Assembly (NCBI RefSeq): GCF_900176515.1
Contig: NZ_FWXV01000007.1
Location: forward strand, 372,001-436,000
From: Kibdelosporangium aridum
Lineage (GTDB): Bacteria; Actinomycetota; Actinomycetes; Mycobacteriales; Pseudonocardiaceae
DNA length: 64,000 nt
Direction: 5' to 3'
Below, in pieces: positions 1 through 8,113 of the stretch (within the stretch, counting starts at the first letter, position 1; each line of letters begins with the position of its first letter). The position numbers and the translations under genes are program-made. The notes below the pieces were generated by a model. The model saw nothing but the letters and a program-made list of their open reading frames with translations, was not told where the DNA came from and searched no databases.

Positions 1-301
1 CGACCAGCAGAGCCACGCCGTTGGGGCCGTAGCCCTCGTACATGATCGTCTGCCACTCGGCGCCACCGGCTTCCTCACCGGCGCCGCGCTTACGGGCCCG
101 CTCGATGTTGTCCAGCGGGACCGAGTTCTTGCGCGCCTTCTGCATGGCGTCGTACAGCGTGGGGTTGCCGTCCGGGTCGCCCCCGCCGGTCCGCGCGGCG
201 ACTTCGATGTTCTTGATCAGCTTCGCGAACAGCTTGCCACGCTTGGCGTCGAGGGCGGCCTTCTTGTGCTTGGTAGTCGCCCACTTGGAGTGGCCGCTCA
301 T
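1..301 (-). CDS. yebC: YebC/PmpR family protein, 5' part only (runs off left edge)
   Basis: The first 100 codons are present and the gene continues beyond the left edge. The ATG at 301 opens with MSGHSKWATTKHKKAALDAK, the highly conserved N terminus of the YebC/PmpR family, followed by KLFAKLIKNIEVAAR and NPTLYDAMQKARKNSVP. Family members are DNA-binding transcriptional regulators, and some promote translation at difficult peptide sequences; which role applies here cannot be told. The gene lies 25 bp downstream of pdxT on the same strand, the arrangement of mycobacterial Rv2604c-Rv2603c, so co-transcription is likely. The identity is certain; the C-terminal two thirds are not visible. Confidence 0.96.
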   Translation of the reverse strand, partial: MSGHSKWATTKHKKAALDAKRGKLFAKLIKNIEVAARTGGGDPDGNPTLYDAMQKARKNSVPLDNIERARKRGAGEEAGGAEWQTIMYEGYGPNGVALLV

Positions 302-326
302 CTCTCCTCCGTCGTCTACGCGCCAG

Positions 327-944
327 TCAGGACGCCCGAACTATCTCCGTGAACAGCCGGTGCACCCGCCCGTCGCCGGTGAGCTCCGGGTGGAAGGCAG
401 TGGCCAGCACGGACCGTTGCCGAACCGCGACGATCCTACCGGCGGCCGGTCCCGCAGTTTCGGTATCCGGCACCGTAGCGAGCACCTCCACCTCAGGAGA
501 CACCGACTCCACCCATGGCGCACGGATGAACACGGCGTGCAACGGCCCGCCGTCGACACCGGTGAACTCCAGGTCCTCCTCGAACGAGTCGACCTGCCGC
601 CCGAACGCGTTGCGCCGCACGATCATGTCGATCCCGTCCAGTTGATGCTGGTCAGGGCGTCCGTCCAGGACCTTCGAGGCCAACATGATCATGCCGGCGC
701 ACGACCCGTACGCGGGCAGCCCGTCGGCGATCCGCGCCTTCAGCGGCTGGAGCAACTCGAAGGTCTCCAGCAGCCGTGACATGGTCGTGGACTCGCCACC
801 GGGCAGCACGATCCCGTGCAGCCCGTCGAGTTCTTCGACCCGCCGCACCGGCCGGACCTGCACGTCACACGCTGTCAGGGCAGCAGCGTGCTCGCGCACG
901 TCGCCCTGCAACGCGAGCACACCGACAACTGGCTGAGCCGTCAA
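327..944 (-). CDS. pdxT: Pyridoxal 5'-phosphate synthase glutaminase subunit PdxT
   Basis: This 205-residue class I glutamine amidotransferase hydrolyses glutamine and passes ammonia to PdxS in deoxyxylulose-5-phosphate-independent vitamin B6 synthesis. The triad is visible: Cys82 in YGSCAGM, and His185 and Glu187 in FHPELTGD. The oxyanion-loop motif GGEST lies near residue 50. The start is a TTG preceded by GGGAGGGG. It is cotranscribed with yebC, 25 bp downstream. Unusually for this gene pair, pdxS lies almost 4 kb upstream, separated by a permease, a glycosidase-like gene, a TetR gene and two decayed genes. In mycobacteria only one gene separates them. Confidence 0.96.
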   Translation of the reverse strand: MTAQPVVGVLALQGDVREHAAALTACDVQVRPVRRVEELDGLHGIVLPGGESTTMSRLLETFELLQPLKARIADGLPAYGSCAGMIMLASKVLDGRPDQHQLDGIDMIVRRNAFGRQVDSFEEDLEFTGVDGGPLHAVFIRAPWVESVSPEVEVLATVPDTETAGPAAGRIVAVRQRSVLATAFHPELTGDGRVHRLFTEIVRAS

Positions 945-986
945 CCTGGGTTCCCCTCCCGAAACGCCTCCTACCAGCTTAGAAGA

Positions 987-1228
987 TCAGTTCTCGGTGT
1001 ACGCCTTCAGCGCCTGGTTGGCAGCTTCGAACTCCGCGACGAGGATCTCCCGGCCGCTGGCCATGGCCTGGCCGACCATCGAACCGGAGACCCGGGCACA
1101 GGCTCGCCCGCGATGACCTCTAGCGTCGGGTGCCACTGTTTGTACTGGTCAAAGGCAACAAGGACGCGCCAGACCCGGTCCGCCGGCGCGTCGATCACGA
1201 CGGACGTGACCACTTCATTTTCCTGCAT
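987..1228 (-). pseudogene. SRPBCC (START/polyketide-cyclase-like) gene remnant with internal deletion and frameshift
   Basis: The first about 47 codons from the ATG at 1228 read MQENEVVTSVVIDAPADRVW followed by VLVAFDQYKQWHP, the usual beta1-helix1 start of the SRPBCC ligand-binding fold. After VIAGEPVPGS the frame is lost. The adjacent frame then reads MVGQAMASGREILVAEFEAA and ends ALKAYTEN at the TGA at 987-989, which resembles the C-terminal helix of the same family. Together these give about 80 residues, where the family usually has about 140-150, so a central block has been deleted. A remnant TetR gene lies head to head with it. The function of the parent gene is unknown. Confidence 0.6.
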
Positions 1229-1439
1229 CGTTGTCGCACAGCGGTTCCGTGAACGAGCCAAACTTCTCCGACATCATATTTCAGATACGATCCACCGCGA
1301 ACGTCCTGACATGGATGCCGGAGCCGTCGCCACCGAGTTGCTCGCCTTCCTGGAAGGCGCGGTCACCCTGTGGCTGCTCGACCCCGGCACCGTTGACTTG
1401 CCCGCGTTGTACCGCCGGTACCTCGACCGGCTGTTCTAG
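1229..1439 (+). pseudogene. C-terminal remnant of a TetR-family regulator
   Basis: The frame ending at the TAG at 1437-1439 encodes about 69 residues typical of the C-terminal ligand domain of TetR regulators, including RFRERAKLLRHHISDTI, VATELLAFLEGAVTLWLLDP and LPALYRRYLDRLF. No helix-turn-helix precedes it. The upstream DNA is the SRPBCC remnant read in the other direction. The fragment stops 4 bp into the end of the downstream, convergent permease gene. TetR and SRPBCC genes are commonly divergent neighbours, so both remnants probably come from one deletion event; this is inference. Confidence 0.55.
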
Positions 1440-2815
1440 TCGGCGGTTACGGACTCACGGCGGCGGGAGATCACGCGCCAGCCGATGGCCAGCGCGATGA
1501 CAATCGCGGGCAGCGAATAGAACGCGATCCGTTCGGCGCCGTCAGAGAACGCCATCAGCACGATGACGAGTGCGAGGAACCCGAGCGTTGCCCAACCGGT
1601 GTACGGCGCACCTGGCATCCGGTAGTCGGGGCGTTCCAGTTCGCCGCGCAACGCCGCTTGCCGCAGACGGATCTGACAGAAGACCAACGTCGCCCAGGTG
1701 GCGACCACGCCAAGCGAGGCGATGGCGATCGCGATGTCGAACGCCTCCTTGGGCACGAGGTAGTTCAACACCACGCCGAACACGTAAGCGACCGAGGTGA
1801 ACAGGATGCCGCCGTACGGCACGTGCCGTGCGTTCATCTTGCCGACGAACTTCGGCGCCTCGCCCTTTTCGGCCAACGCCCGCAAGATTCGTCCGGTCGA
1901 GTACAGGCCGGAGTTGCACGACGAAAGCGCCGCGGTCAGGACCACCGCGTTCATGATGTCGCCGACACCCGGGATGCCCAGGCGGGAGAACACCGTGACG
2001 AACGGACTTTCGCCGCCGTTGTAGAAGGGCCACGGCAGCAGCATCGCCAGCAGCAGCACCGAGCCGACGTAGAAGATCGCGATCCGCCACACCACGCTGT
2101 TGATCGCCCTCGGCAGCACCTTGTGCGGGTCCTTGGTCTCCCCAGCCGCGATTCCGACCAACTCGATCGACGAGTACGCGAAGATCACTGCCTGCAGGGT
2201 CATCAGCGCGATCCCGATACCGGCGGGGAAGAAACCGCCGTGCTCGGTCAGGTTGCCGATGCCCGCCGGGGTTCCGCCGATGTCCGCGGCGGTCACCACC
2301 AGGCCGAGGCCGACCACCAGGAACACCACGATGGCCAGCACCTTGATCAGCGAGAACCAGAACTCCAGCTCGCCGAACAGCTTCACCGACAACAGGTTGA
2401 CCGCGAGCAGGACGGCCAGCGCGATCATCGCGGTGATCCACTGCGGCACGTCCGGCAACCACCGGTGCACGTAGATGGCGACCGCGGTGATCTCCGCGAT
2501 GCCGGTCATCGCCCAGTTCACCCAGTACATCCAGCCTGAGGCGAAGCCCGCCCACGGGCCGATGAACCTGCGCGCGTAGGTCACGAAACTGCCCGAGTGG
2601 GGCTCGTGCATGACCAACTCGCCCAATGCCCGCATCACGAAGAACGCCGCGAGGCCGCACAACGCGTACGACAAGACCAGCGACGGACCGGCCTGGTTGA
2701 GTCTTCCGCCGGCACCGAGGAACAGCCCAACACCGATCGCACCACCGATGGCGATCATCTGTACCTGGCGTTTGCCCAGCGCCTTGCGGTAACCGTCTAC
2801 ATCGACCGAGTCCAT
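1436..2815 (-). CDS. APC-family amino acid permease (AnsP/GabP-like)
   Basis: This 459-residue integral membrane protein of the amino acid-polyamine-organocation superfamily has about 12 hydrophobic segments. The unwound first helix motif GGAIGVGLFLGAG lies at residues 24-36, and the family stretch MRALGELVMHEPHSGSFVTY follows TM2. It should import an amino acid by proton symport across the cytoplasmic membrane. The closest recognisable relatives are asparagine, GABA and aromatic amino acid permeases, but the substrate cannot be fixed from sequence. The gene stands alone and is not a usual member of the pdx block, so it looks inserted. No strong ribosome binding site precedes the ATG. Confidence 0.9.
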   Translation of the reverse strand: MDSVDVDGYRKALGKRQVQMIAIGGAIGVGLFLGAGGRLNQAGPSLVLSYALCGLAAFFVMRALGELVMHEPHSGSFVTYARRFIGPWAGFASGWMYWVNWAMTGIAEITAVAIYVHRWLPDVPQWITAMIALAVLLAVNLLSVKLFGELEFWFSLIKVLAIVVFLVVGLGLVVTAADIGGTPAGIGNLTEHGGFFPAGIGIALMTLQAVIFAYSSIELVGIAAGETKDPHKVLPRAINSVVWRIAIFYVGSVLLLAMLLPWPFYNGGESPFVTVFSRLGIPGVGDIMNAVVLTAALSSCNSGLYSTGRILRALAEKGEAPKFVGKMNARHVPYGGILFTSVAYVFGVVLNYLVPKEAFDIAIAIASLGVVATWATLVFCQIRLRQAALRGELERPDYRMPGAPYTGWATLGFLALVIVLMAFSDGAERIAFYSLPAIVIALAIGWRVISRRRESVTAD

Positions 2816-3024
2816 AGCTGCCGAACCGTAGAGTTTGGACCCGCGAATGATCGAGACCCCTTAAGGAAAACTTAGCGTGAGTCGAACGTCACAATCGGTC
2901 ATGAGCTGGGGTTGGCTCGCCGAGCAGCCGGGCGCAGGCCGCCTCGCTGCGCCCGGTCGCCGGTGTCGACGAAGTGCACCAAAACTGTCCTAAAGGGACG
3001 CTGTCGCACGCCGCTGAGTGAACG

Positions 3025-4110
3025 CTAAGCGTTGTGCCGGGCGACGGCGTGGAACGCTTCCTTCGGCTCCCAGCGGTAAGGCGAGTACGGATCGGCGTAG
3101 TGCTGCCGGATCACTTTGACCAGACTGAACGCGCTGATGTCGAGGTCGCGTTCACGGACGGGCGAGTGCGGCGCCTCGGGGTTGATGAAGGTGTAGATGT
3201 GCGCGGGCATCCCCTCGGCCGCGAAGATCCGCAACATCCGAGTGATGTGCTCAGCCTGGACACGTTCGTCGCGAACGAAACCCGGCTTGATCACTGGCGG
3301 ATCCTGTGTGTAGTCGACGATGTCGTAGCCGCCCGCGCCTCGCTCTGGCGCGCCGGGATACGTGCAGCAGCCGGACTCCAGGATCGTGATGGGCTTGTTC
3401 CACTTGCGGTACTGCGCGAGATCGGCGTGGTATTCGGCGTCGGTCTTGAAATACGGGTAGTAGTCCAGGCCGACGATGTCGAACAGCGACCAGTCCACTG
3501 GCTCGAAGAACGCGCCGCCATAGGTGACAGTCCCCCGGAAGTTGGCACGCGCGGTATCCGCGGCCTTGCCGAGGAACGTGTTGAGCCGCTGGTAGATGTT
3601 CGGCCATTCCTCGGGCGGGATGGTGCCGACGGCCGCGATGCGTTCCTGGAAGTTGGCGCCCGGAATGATTCCCGGCGTGAACAGCAGGTGTTCGCACCCT
3701 GCGGCGAAGATGACCTTGCCGCCGCGCCTGCATAGCTTTTCGGCCTGACGCGCTGACTCGGCGAGATGGTCGAGCACCTCGTTCTGCGGATGGTCGTACA
3801 GACGCGGTTGCACGTAGACGGTCATCCCGCGTTCGACTGCGGCCCGCGCCGTGGCTGTCAGCCGATCGATGTCGGTACCGAAGACGGAGATCGACGGGCA
3901 GCGCAACCGTCGGCTGATCGCGTCCAGTTCCTGTTCCATCAGCTTGCGGCTCCAGCTCACACGGCTCAGCGGCATGTCCGGGAAGTGCAGAGTTCCGGTG
4001 TCGTAGGTGACCCCTGCTTTCAGCCGTTGCCCCGCATTCGCCTCTCCTGCCAGGCCTAACGCGGCCAGGCCACCCACTGCTGCCGCACGTAAGAACGTCG
4101 CCCTTTTCAT
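3025..4110 (-). CDS. Secreted TIM-barrel glycosidase-like protein
   Basis: The 361-residue product starts with a signal peptide (MKRATFLRAAAVGGLAALGL, likely cleavage after ANA near residue 26). The remainder reads as one alpha/beta barrel with alternating strands such as TVYVQPRLYD, KVIFAAGCEH, DIVGLDYYPY and KPITILESGC. Glu140 after strand 4 and Glu245 at strand 7 sit where clan GH-A glycosidases carry the acid/base and the nucleophile, so a retaining glycoside hydrolase is plausible. Homologues have sometimes been labelled abortive-infection proteins, which nothing here supports. The gene is divergent from a TetR gene that starts 40 bp away. The substrate is unknown. Confidence 0.55.
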   Translation of the reverse strand: MKRATFLRAAAVGGLAALGLAGEANAGQRLKAGVTYDTGTLHFPDMPLSRVSWSRKLMEQELDAISRRLRCPSISVFGTDIDRLTATARAAVERGMTVYVQPRLYDHPQNEVLDHLAESARQAEKLCRRGGKVIFAAGCEHLLFTPGIIPGANFQERIAAVGTIPPEEWPNIYQRLNTFLGKAADTARANFRGTVTYGGAFFEPVDWSLFDIVGLDYYPYFKTDAEYHADLAQYRKWNKPITILESGCCTYPGAPERGAGGYDIVDYTQDPPVIKPGFVRDERVQAEHITRMLRIFAAEGMPAHIYTFINPEAPHSPVRERDLDISAFSLVKVIRQHYADPYSPYRWEPKEAFHAVARHNA

Positions 4111-4150
4111 ATTTTATCCCATGTCTGGTTGGTCAGCTAAGATACTGGTC
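4111..4150. promoter_or_regulatory. Shared divergent promoter region of the glycosidase-like and TetR genes
   Basis: Only 40 bp separate the two start codons. The spacer is AT-rich (attttatccc) and carries near-direct repeats TGGTCAGCTA and TGGTCATGCA, flanked by GGTTG and CAACC. An autoregulatory TetR operator covering both promoters is the simplest reading, but the palindrome is imperfect. Confidence 0.35.
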
Positions 4151-4771
4151 ATGCAACCAGAAAATGAGCGAAGCGACCAGGGACGGCGCTCGTTCATCGA
4201 GGCGGCCCGGCGCGCACAGATCGTCGACGCGGCGATCGAGACCATCGTCGAGCTGGGTTACGCCAAGGCGTCCTTCGCGCAGATCGCTCGTCGCGCCGGT
4301 GTGAGCGCGGGCTTGATCAGCTACCACTTCGCCAACCGGGAAGAGCTGATCAACCAGGTGATGATCACCGTGCACGAGTCGATGGACGCCGACCTCACCA
4401 CCAAGACCGAAGGCTCAGGCAGCTATGCGGTGTCGTTGCGGCGGTTGATCGAGGGGTACGTGCATTACTGCGCAGCGCATCCGAAGGAACTGATCGCGAT
4501 TAGCCGGATCGCGGCGAACGCGACTGAGGCGCGCGAGTGGGCCGACGGACAACGCGACGCCACGCTCGACGAGCTGGAAGACATGTTCCGCGAGGGACAG
4601 CAAGCCGGTGAGTACCGGGATTTTGCGCCACGGGTGATGGCGCTGACGTTGATGGCCGCGTTGGAGGCCGTGCCTCGCGAGCTCTTCGAACGGCCGGATA
4701 CCGAGGTCGCCGCGTACGCGACCGAACTTGCCGACGTGTTCGACCACGCCACACGCAAAACAGCCCCGTGA
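4151..4771 (+). CDS. TetR/AcrR-family transcriptional regulator
   Basis: The product is a 206-residue one-component repressor. Its N-terminal helix-turn-helix is IVELGYAKASFAQIARRAGV followed by SAGLISYHFANREEL, the classical TetR_N domain at about residues 22-70, with an all-helical ligand domain after it. The ATG at 4151 is preferred; an in-frame ATG at 4121 would add MSGWSAKILV. The gene is divergent from the secreted glycosidase-like gene and probably controls it and itself. The ligand is unknown. The stop codon lies inside the 5' arm of a strong terminator. Confidence 0.85.
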   Translation: MQPENERSDQGRRSFIEAARRAQIVDAAIETIVELGYAKASFAQIARRAGVSAGLISYHFANREELINQVMITVHESMDADLTTKTEGSGSYAVSLRRLIEGYVHYCAAHPKELIAISRIAANATEAREWADGQRDATLDELEDMFREGQQAGEYRDFAPRVMALTLMAALEAVPRELFERPDTEVAAYATELADVFDHATRKTAP

Positions 4772-4790
4772 GCGGGCGACGCTCACGGGG
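4764..4790. terminator. Bidirectional intrinsic terminator between tetR and pdxS
   Basis: A perfect 10-bp stem, CCCCGTGAGC with GCTCACGGGG, closes a 7-nt loop and is followed by CCTGTTT. It lies between two convergent genes and can serve both. Confidence 0.85.
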
Positions 4791-4813
4791 CCTGTTTCAG
4801 ATTTCGTATCGGA

Positions 4814-5719
4814 TTACCAGCCGCGCTCGGCCAGGCGGTGCGGCTGCGGGATCTCGTCGACGTTGATGCCGACCATCGCCTCGCCCAGGCCACGCGACAC
4901 CTTGGCGATCACGTCGGGGTCGTCGTAGAAGGTCGTGGCCTTCACGATCGCCTCCGCGCGCTGCGCCGGGTTTCCGGACTTGAAGATGCCGGAACCAACG
5001 AACACGCCCTCGGCGCCGAGCTGCATCATCATCGCGGCGTCCGCGGGAGTGGCGATACCACCGGCAGTGAACAGCACGACCGGCAGCTTGCCGAGCTCAG
5101 CGACCTCCTTGACCAGCTCGTACGGCGCCTGCAGCTCCTTGGCTGCCACGTACAGCTCGTCCTCGGGCAGGTTCTGCAGGCGGCGGATCTCCTGGCGGAT
5201 CTTGCGCATGTGCGTGGTGGCGTTGGAGACGTCACCGGTACCGGCCTCGCCCTTGGAGCGGATCATGGCCGCGCCCTCGGTGATCCGGCGCAGCGCCTCG
5301 CCCAGGTTGGTCGCGCCACAGACGAAGGGCACGGTGAACTGCCACTTGTCGATGTGGTTGGCGTAATCGGCCGGGGTCAGCACCTCGGACTCGTCGATGT
5401 AGTCCACGCCCAGCGACTGCAGGACCTGCGCCTCGACGAAGTGACCGATCCGGGCCTTGGCCATGACCGGGATCGACACGGCGGCGATGATGCCGTCGAT
5501 CATGTCCGGGTCGCTCATCCGGGACACGCCGCCCTGCGCGCGGATGTCGGCGGGCACGCGCTCCAGCGCCATGACCGCGACAGCGCCGGCGTCTTCGGCG
5601 ATCTTCGCCTGCTCCGGGGTGACCACGTCCATGATCACTCCGCCCTTGAGCATCTCCGCCATACCGCGCTTCACACGGGCGGTCCCGGTCTGCGGGACGG
5701 ATTCTGGGCTGGTGGTCAC
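4814..5719 (-). CDS. pdxS: Pyridoxal 5'-phosphate synthase lyase subunit PdxS
   Basis: This 301-residue (beta/alpha)8 enzyme condenses ribose 5-phosphate, glyceraldehyde 3-phosphate and ammonia from PdxT into pyridoxal 5'-phosphate. It normally forms a dodecamer decorated with PdxT. Catalytic lysines are visible: Lys88 in VMAKARIGHFVEAQ and Lys156 in IRSKGEAGTG. Asp31 lies in the N-terminal GGVIMDV motif. Length matches the family. The gene is monocistronic here and has a candidate PdxR-type control region upstream. Confidence 0.98.
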   Translation of the reverse strand: MTTSPESVPQTGTARVKRGMAEMLKGGVIMDVVTPEQAKIAEDAGAVAVMALERVPADIRAQGGVSRMSDPDMIDGIIAAVSIPVMAKARIGHFVEAQVLQSLGVDYIDESEVLTPADYANHIDKWQFTVPFVCGATNLGEALRRITEGAAMIRSKGEAGTGDVSNATTHMRKIRQEIRRLQNLPEDELYVAAKELQAPYELVKEVAELGKLPVVLFTAGGIATPADAAMMMQLGAEGVFVGSGIFKSGNPAQRAEAIVKATTFYDDPDVIAKVSRGLGEAMVGINVDEIPQPHRLAERGW

Positions 5720-5774
5720 GGAAGTCGTCCTCTCGACGTAACGATTGGTTCACCTCGAATCGTACGGCGGGTGT

Positions 5775-5820
5775 GGCCACTTCCAACGGGCCAATCTAAC
5801 CCAATATCACCAGGCCACTT
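5775..5820 (-). promoter_or_regulatory. Candidate PdxR (MocR-type) direct repeats upstream of pdxS
   Basis: Read towards pdxS, AAGTGGCC occurs twice (5820-5813 and 5782-5775) with starts 38 bp apart, 56-101 bp before the pdxS start. Direct repeats of an AAAGTGG-type motif are the known binding pattern of PdxR, the GntR/MocR activator of pdxST in Corynebacterium. No pdxR gene lies in the window. Assignment is by motif only. Confidence 0.45.
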
Positions 5821-5992
5821 CACCAAAGCCCCAGCGTGTGGCCCCTGTCACCCCTTAACAGCGGATGGCGACGCCGTTACTACCACTGGATGGCAGAAGA
5901 CCGCCGGGGTTGTCCCCGACCTGCAAAGGGGTGTGAGATCGAGCACATTGTGTCCTACAGCTGAACACTGTCCGTGCGGGAGGTTGAGGGCT

Positions 5993-8113
5993 ATGGCTGG
6001 TAAGCACACCGAGAACGGAGACGTCGGAGCCGCGGTCGCTGTGGACGACCCCGCCAAAGTGCGCAATGTGGTCCTGGTGGGGCCGTCTGGTTCAGGAAAG
6101 ACCACACTGACAGAAGCCCTGCTCACCGCGGCCGGAGTGCTGTCGCGCGCGGGGTCGGTCACCGAAGGGACCACCGTCTGCGACCACGACCCCGCGGCCG
6201 TTCGTCAGCAGCGGTCGGTTGGGTTGTCCGTCGCGCCGCTGATGTACGACGGCGTCAAGATCAACCTCATTGACACACCCGGGTACGCCGACTTCGTCGG
6301 GGAATTGCGGGCCGGGTTGCGGGCCGCGGACGCTGCTTTGTTCGTCGTCTGCGCGGCGGAAGGCGTTGACGCCGCGACCGTTGCGGTATGGGAAGAGTGC
6401 GCCGCTGTCGGAATGCCCCGTGCTGTGGTCGTCGCGCGGCTCGACCACCAACGCGCCGACGCCGAAAACGAGATCGCCGCGTGCCGCGAGGCGTTCGGCG
6501 CGGGCGTGCTCCCGTTGTACCTGCCCGCGAAGAACGGCCTGGTCGGGCTGATCACCCAACGGTTCTACGACTACTCCGACGGCTATCCGCCGAAGACGGG
6601 CGAGCCGGACCCGGCCGACCTCGACCGGATGACCGAGGCGCGCAACGAGCTGATCGAGGGAATCATCGCCGAGAGCGAGGACGAGACCCTGATGGACCGG
6701 TATCTCGCCGGTGAGGATCTCGACCAGGACACGCTCATCGAAGACTTGGAGAAAGCGGTCGCGCGCGGCTCGTTCCACCCGGTCATCCCGGTCTGTTCGA
6801 CGTCTGGCGTCGGCCTGGCCGAGGTGCTCGAAGGCATCAAGCGCGCGTTCCCGTCGCCCTTGGAGCACATGCTGCCCGAGGTCACCGACCCGAACGGCAA
6901 GAACCGCGAGAAGTTGAAGGCTGATCCCGACGGTCCTCTCGCAGCCGAAGTCGTGCGCACCGCGGTCGACTCGTACGTCGGGCGAGTGTCGTTGGTACGC
7001 GTGTTCTCCGGAACGTTGCGCCCGGAGCGCCCGGTGCACGTGTCAGGTCACGGCATGTCCGAACGAGGGCACGAAGACCACGACGTTGACGAACGCGTGG
7101 CGCATATCTACTCGCCGCTCGGCGCGACTCTGCGCGAAGTGCCGTATTGCGTCGCCGGCGATCTGTGCGCGTTGACCAAGGTGGGTTCGGCGGAAACCGG
7201 CGACACAGTCTCCGCACCGGACCATCCGTTGCTGATGACGCCATGGAAGATGCCCGAACCGTTGCTGCCGGTCGCGGTCGTGGCCAAGACACGCAGCGAC
7301 GAAGACACGATGGCGCGCAACCTCGCGAGGCTCGTGGCCGGTGACCCAACGCTTCGCTTGGAACGCAACGCCGAAACGCACCAGTTGGTGCTGTGGTGCA
7401 TGGGTGAGGCGCACGCGGACGTCGTACTCGCGCGTTTGCGGTCGGGTGGCGCGGATGTGGACACCGAGCCGGTGAAGGTCGCGTTGCGTGAGACGTTCGC
7501 TGGTCCGGCGAAGGCGAAGGGCAGGCACGTCAAGCAGTCCGGTGGGCACGGCCAATACGCGGTCTGCGACATCATCGTCGAACCGTTGCCGCGTGGCTCC
7601 GGGTTCCAGTTCGTCGACAAGATCGTCGGCGGGGCGATCCCGAACCAGTTCATCCCGAGTGTGGAGAAGGGCATCCGGGCGCAGCTCGAGCGCGGCCTGC
7701 TGTCCGGCTACCCGGTGGTGGACATCAAGGTCACGTTGGTCGACGGCAAGGCGCACAGCGTGGACTCGTCGGACGCGGCGTTCCAGACCGCCGGGTCGAT
7801 CGCGTTGAAGGAGGCCGCCGCCGCTGGTCAGATCACGTTGCTCGAACCGGTGGACACGGTGACCGTCCGGTTGCCCGACGAGCACTTGGGCACGGTGCTC
7901 GGCGATCTGTCCAGCCGTCGCGGACGTGTGCTGGGCACCGAGGCGGACACGTCACCGGGCTATTCGGTGATTCGCGCCGAAGTGCCGGCGACGCAACTGA
8001 TCCGGTACGCGATCGATCTGCGGTCGCTCAGTTCCGGTTCGGCGACGTTCACCCGCGAGTTCAGCCGGTTCGACCCACTGCCACAGAACCTCGTGGCGAG
8101 CATGACCACCTAG
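5993..8113 (+). CDS. fusA2: Elongation factor G-like protein EF-G2
   Basis: The 706-residue translational GTPase paralogue has EF-G domain order. The P-loop GPSGSGKT lies at residues 30-37 and the G3 motif DTPGYADF follows. EF-G domain IV reads GGHGQYAVCDIIVEPLPRGS, and domain V is at the C terminus. The guanine-specificity NKxD motif is replaced by ARLD, and the P-loop lacks the AHVDAGKT form of canonical EF-G. These are traits of the EF-G2 subgroup, whose mycobacterial member binds nucleotide but lacks ordinary EF-G activity. The ATG at 5993 follows GGGAGG. Its stop TAG shares the palindrome CTAG with the stop of the convergent Nudix gene. The biological role is unknown. Confidence 0.9.
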   Translation: MAGKHTENGDVGAAVAVDDPAKVRNVVLVGPSGSGKTTLTEALLTAAGVLSRAGSVTEGTTVCDHDPAAVRQQRSVGLSVAPLMYDGVKINLIDTPGYADFVGELRAGLRAADAALFVVCAAEGVDAATVAVWEECAAVGMPRAVVVARLDHQRADAENEIAACREAFGAGVLPLYLPAKNGLVGLITQRFYDYSDGYPPKTGEPDPADLDRMTEARNELIEGIIAESEDETLMDRYLAGEDLDQDTLIEDLEKAVARGSFHPVIPVCSTSGVGLAEVLEGIKRAFPSPLEHMLPEVTDPNGKNREKLKADPDGPLAAEVVRTAVDSYVGRVSLVRVFSGTLRPERPVHVSGHGMSERGHEDHDVDERVAHIYSPLGATLREVPYCVAGDLCALTKVGSAETGDTVSAPDHPLLMTPWKMPEPLLPVAVVAKTRSDEDTMARNLARLVAGDPTLRLERNAETHQLVLWCMGEAHADVVLARLRSGGADVDTEPVKVALRETFAGPAKAKGRHVKQSGGHGQYAVCDIIVEPLPRGSGFQFVDKIVGGAIPNQFIPSVEKGIRAQLERGLLSGYPVVDIKVTLVDGKAHSVDSSDAAFQTAGSIALKEAAAAGQITLLEPVDTVTVRLPDEHLGTVLGDLSSRRGRVLGTEADTSPGYSVIRAEVPATQLIRYAIDLRSLSSGSATFTREFSRFDPLPQNLVASMTT

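Noticed and set aside
1542..2660. Long antiparallel and overlapping frames across permease, thrS, EF-G2 and ABC genes
   Set aside because: Arg/Gly/Pro-rich translations typical of shadow frames in GC-rich DNA, with no family motifs.
3025..4110. Phage-defence (abortive infection) gene
   Set aside because: Signal peptide and TIM-barrel glutamates indicate a secreted glycosidase-like protein; no defence partner is present.
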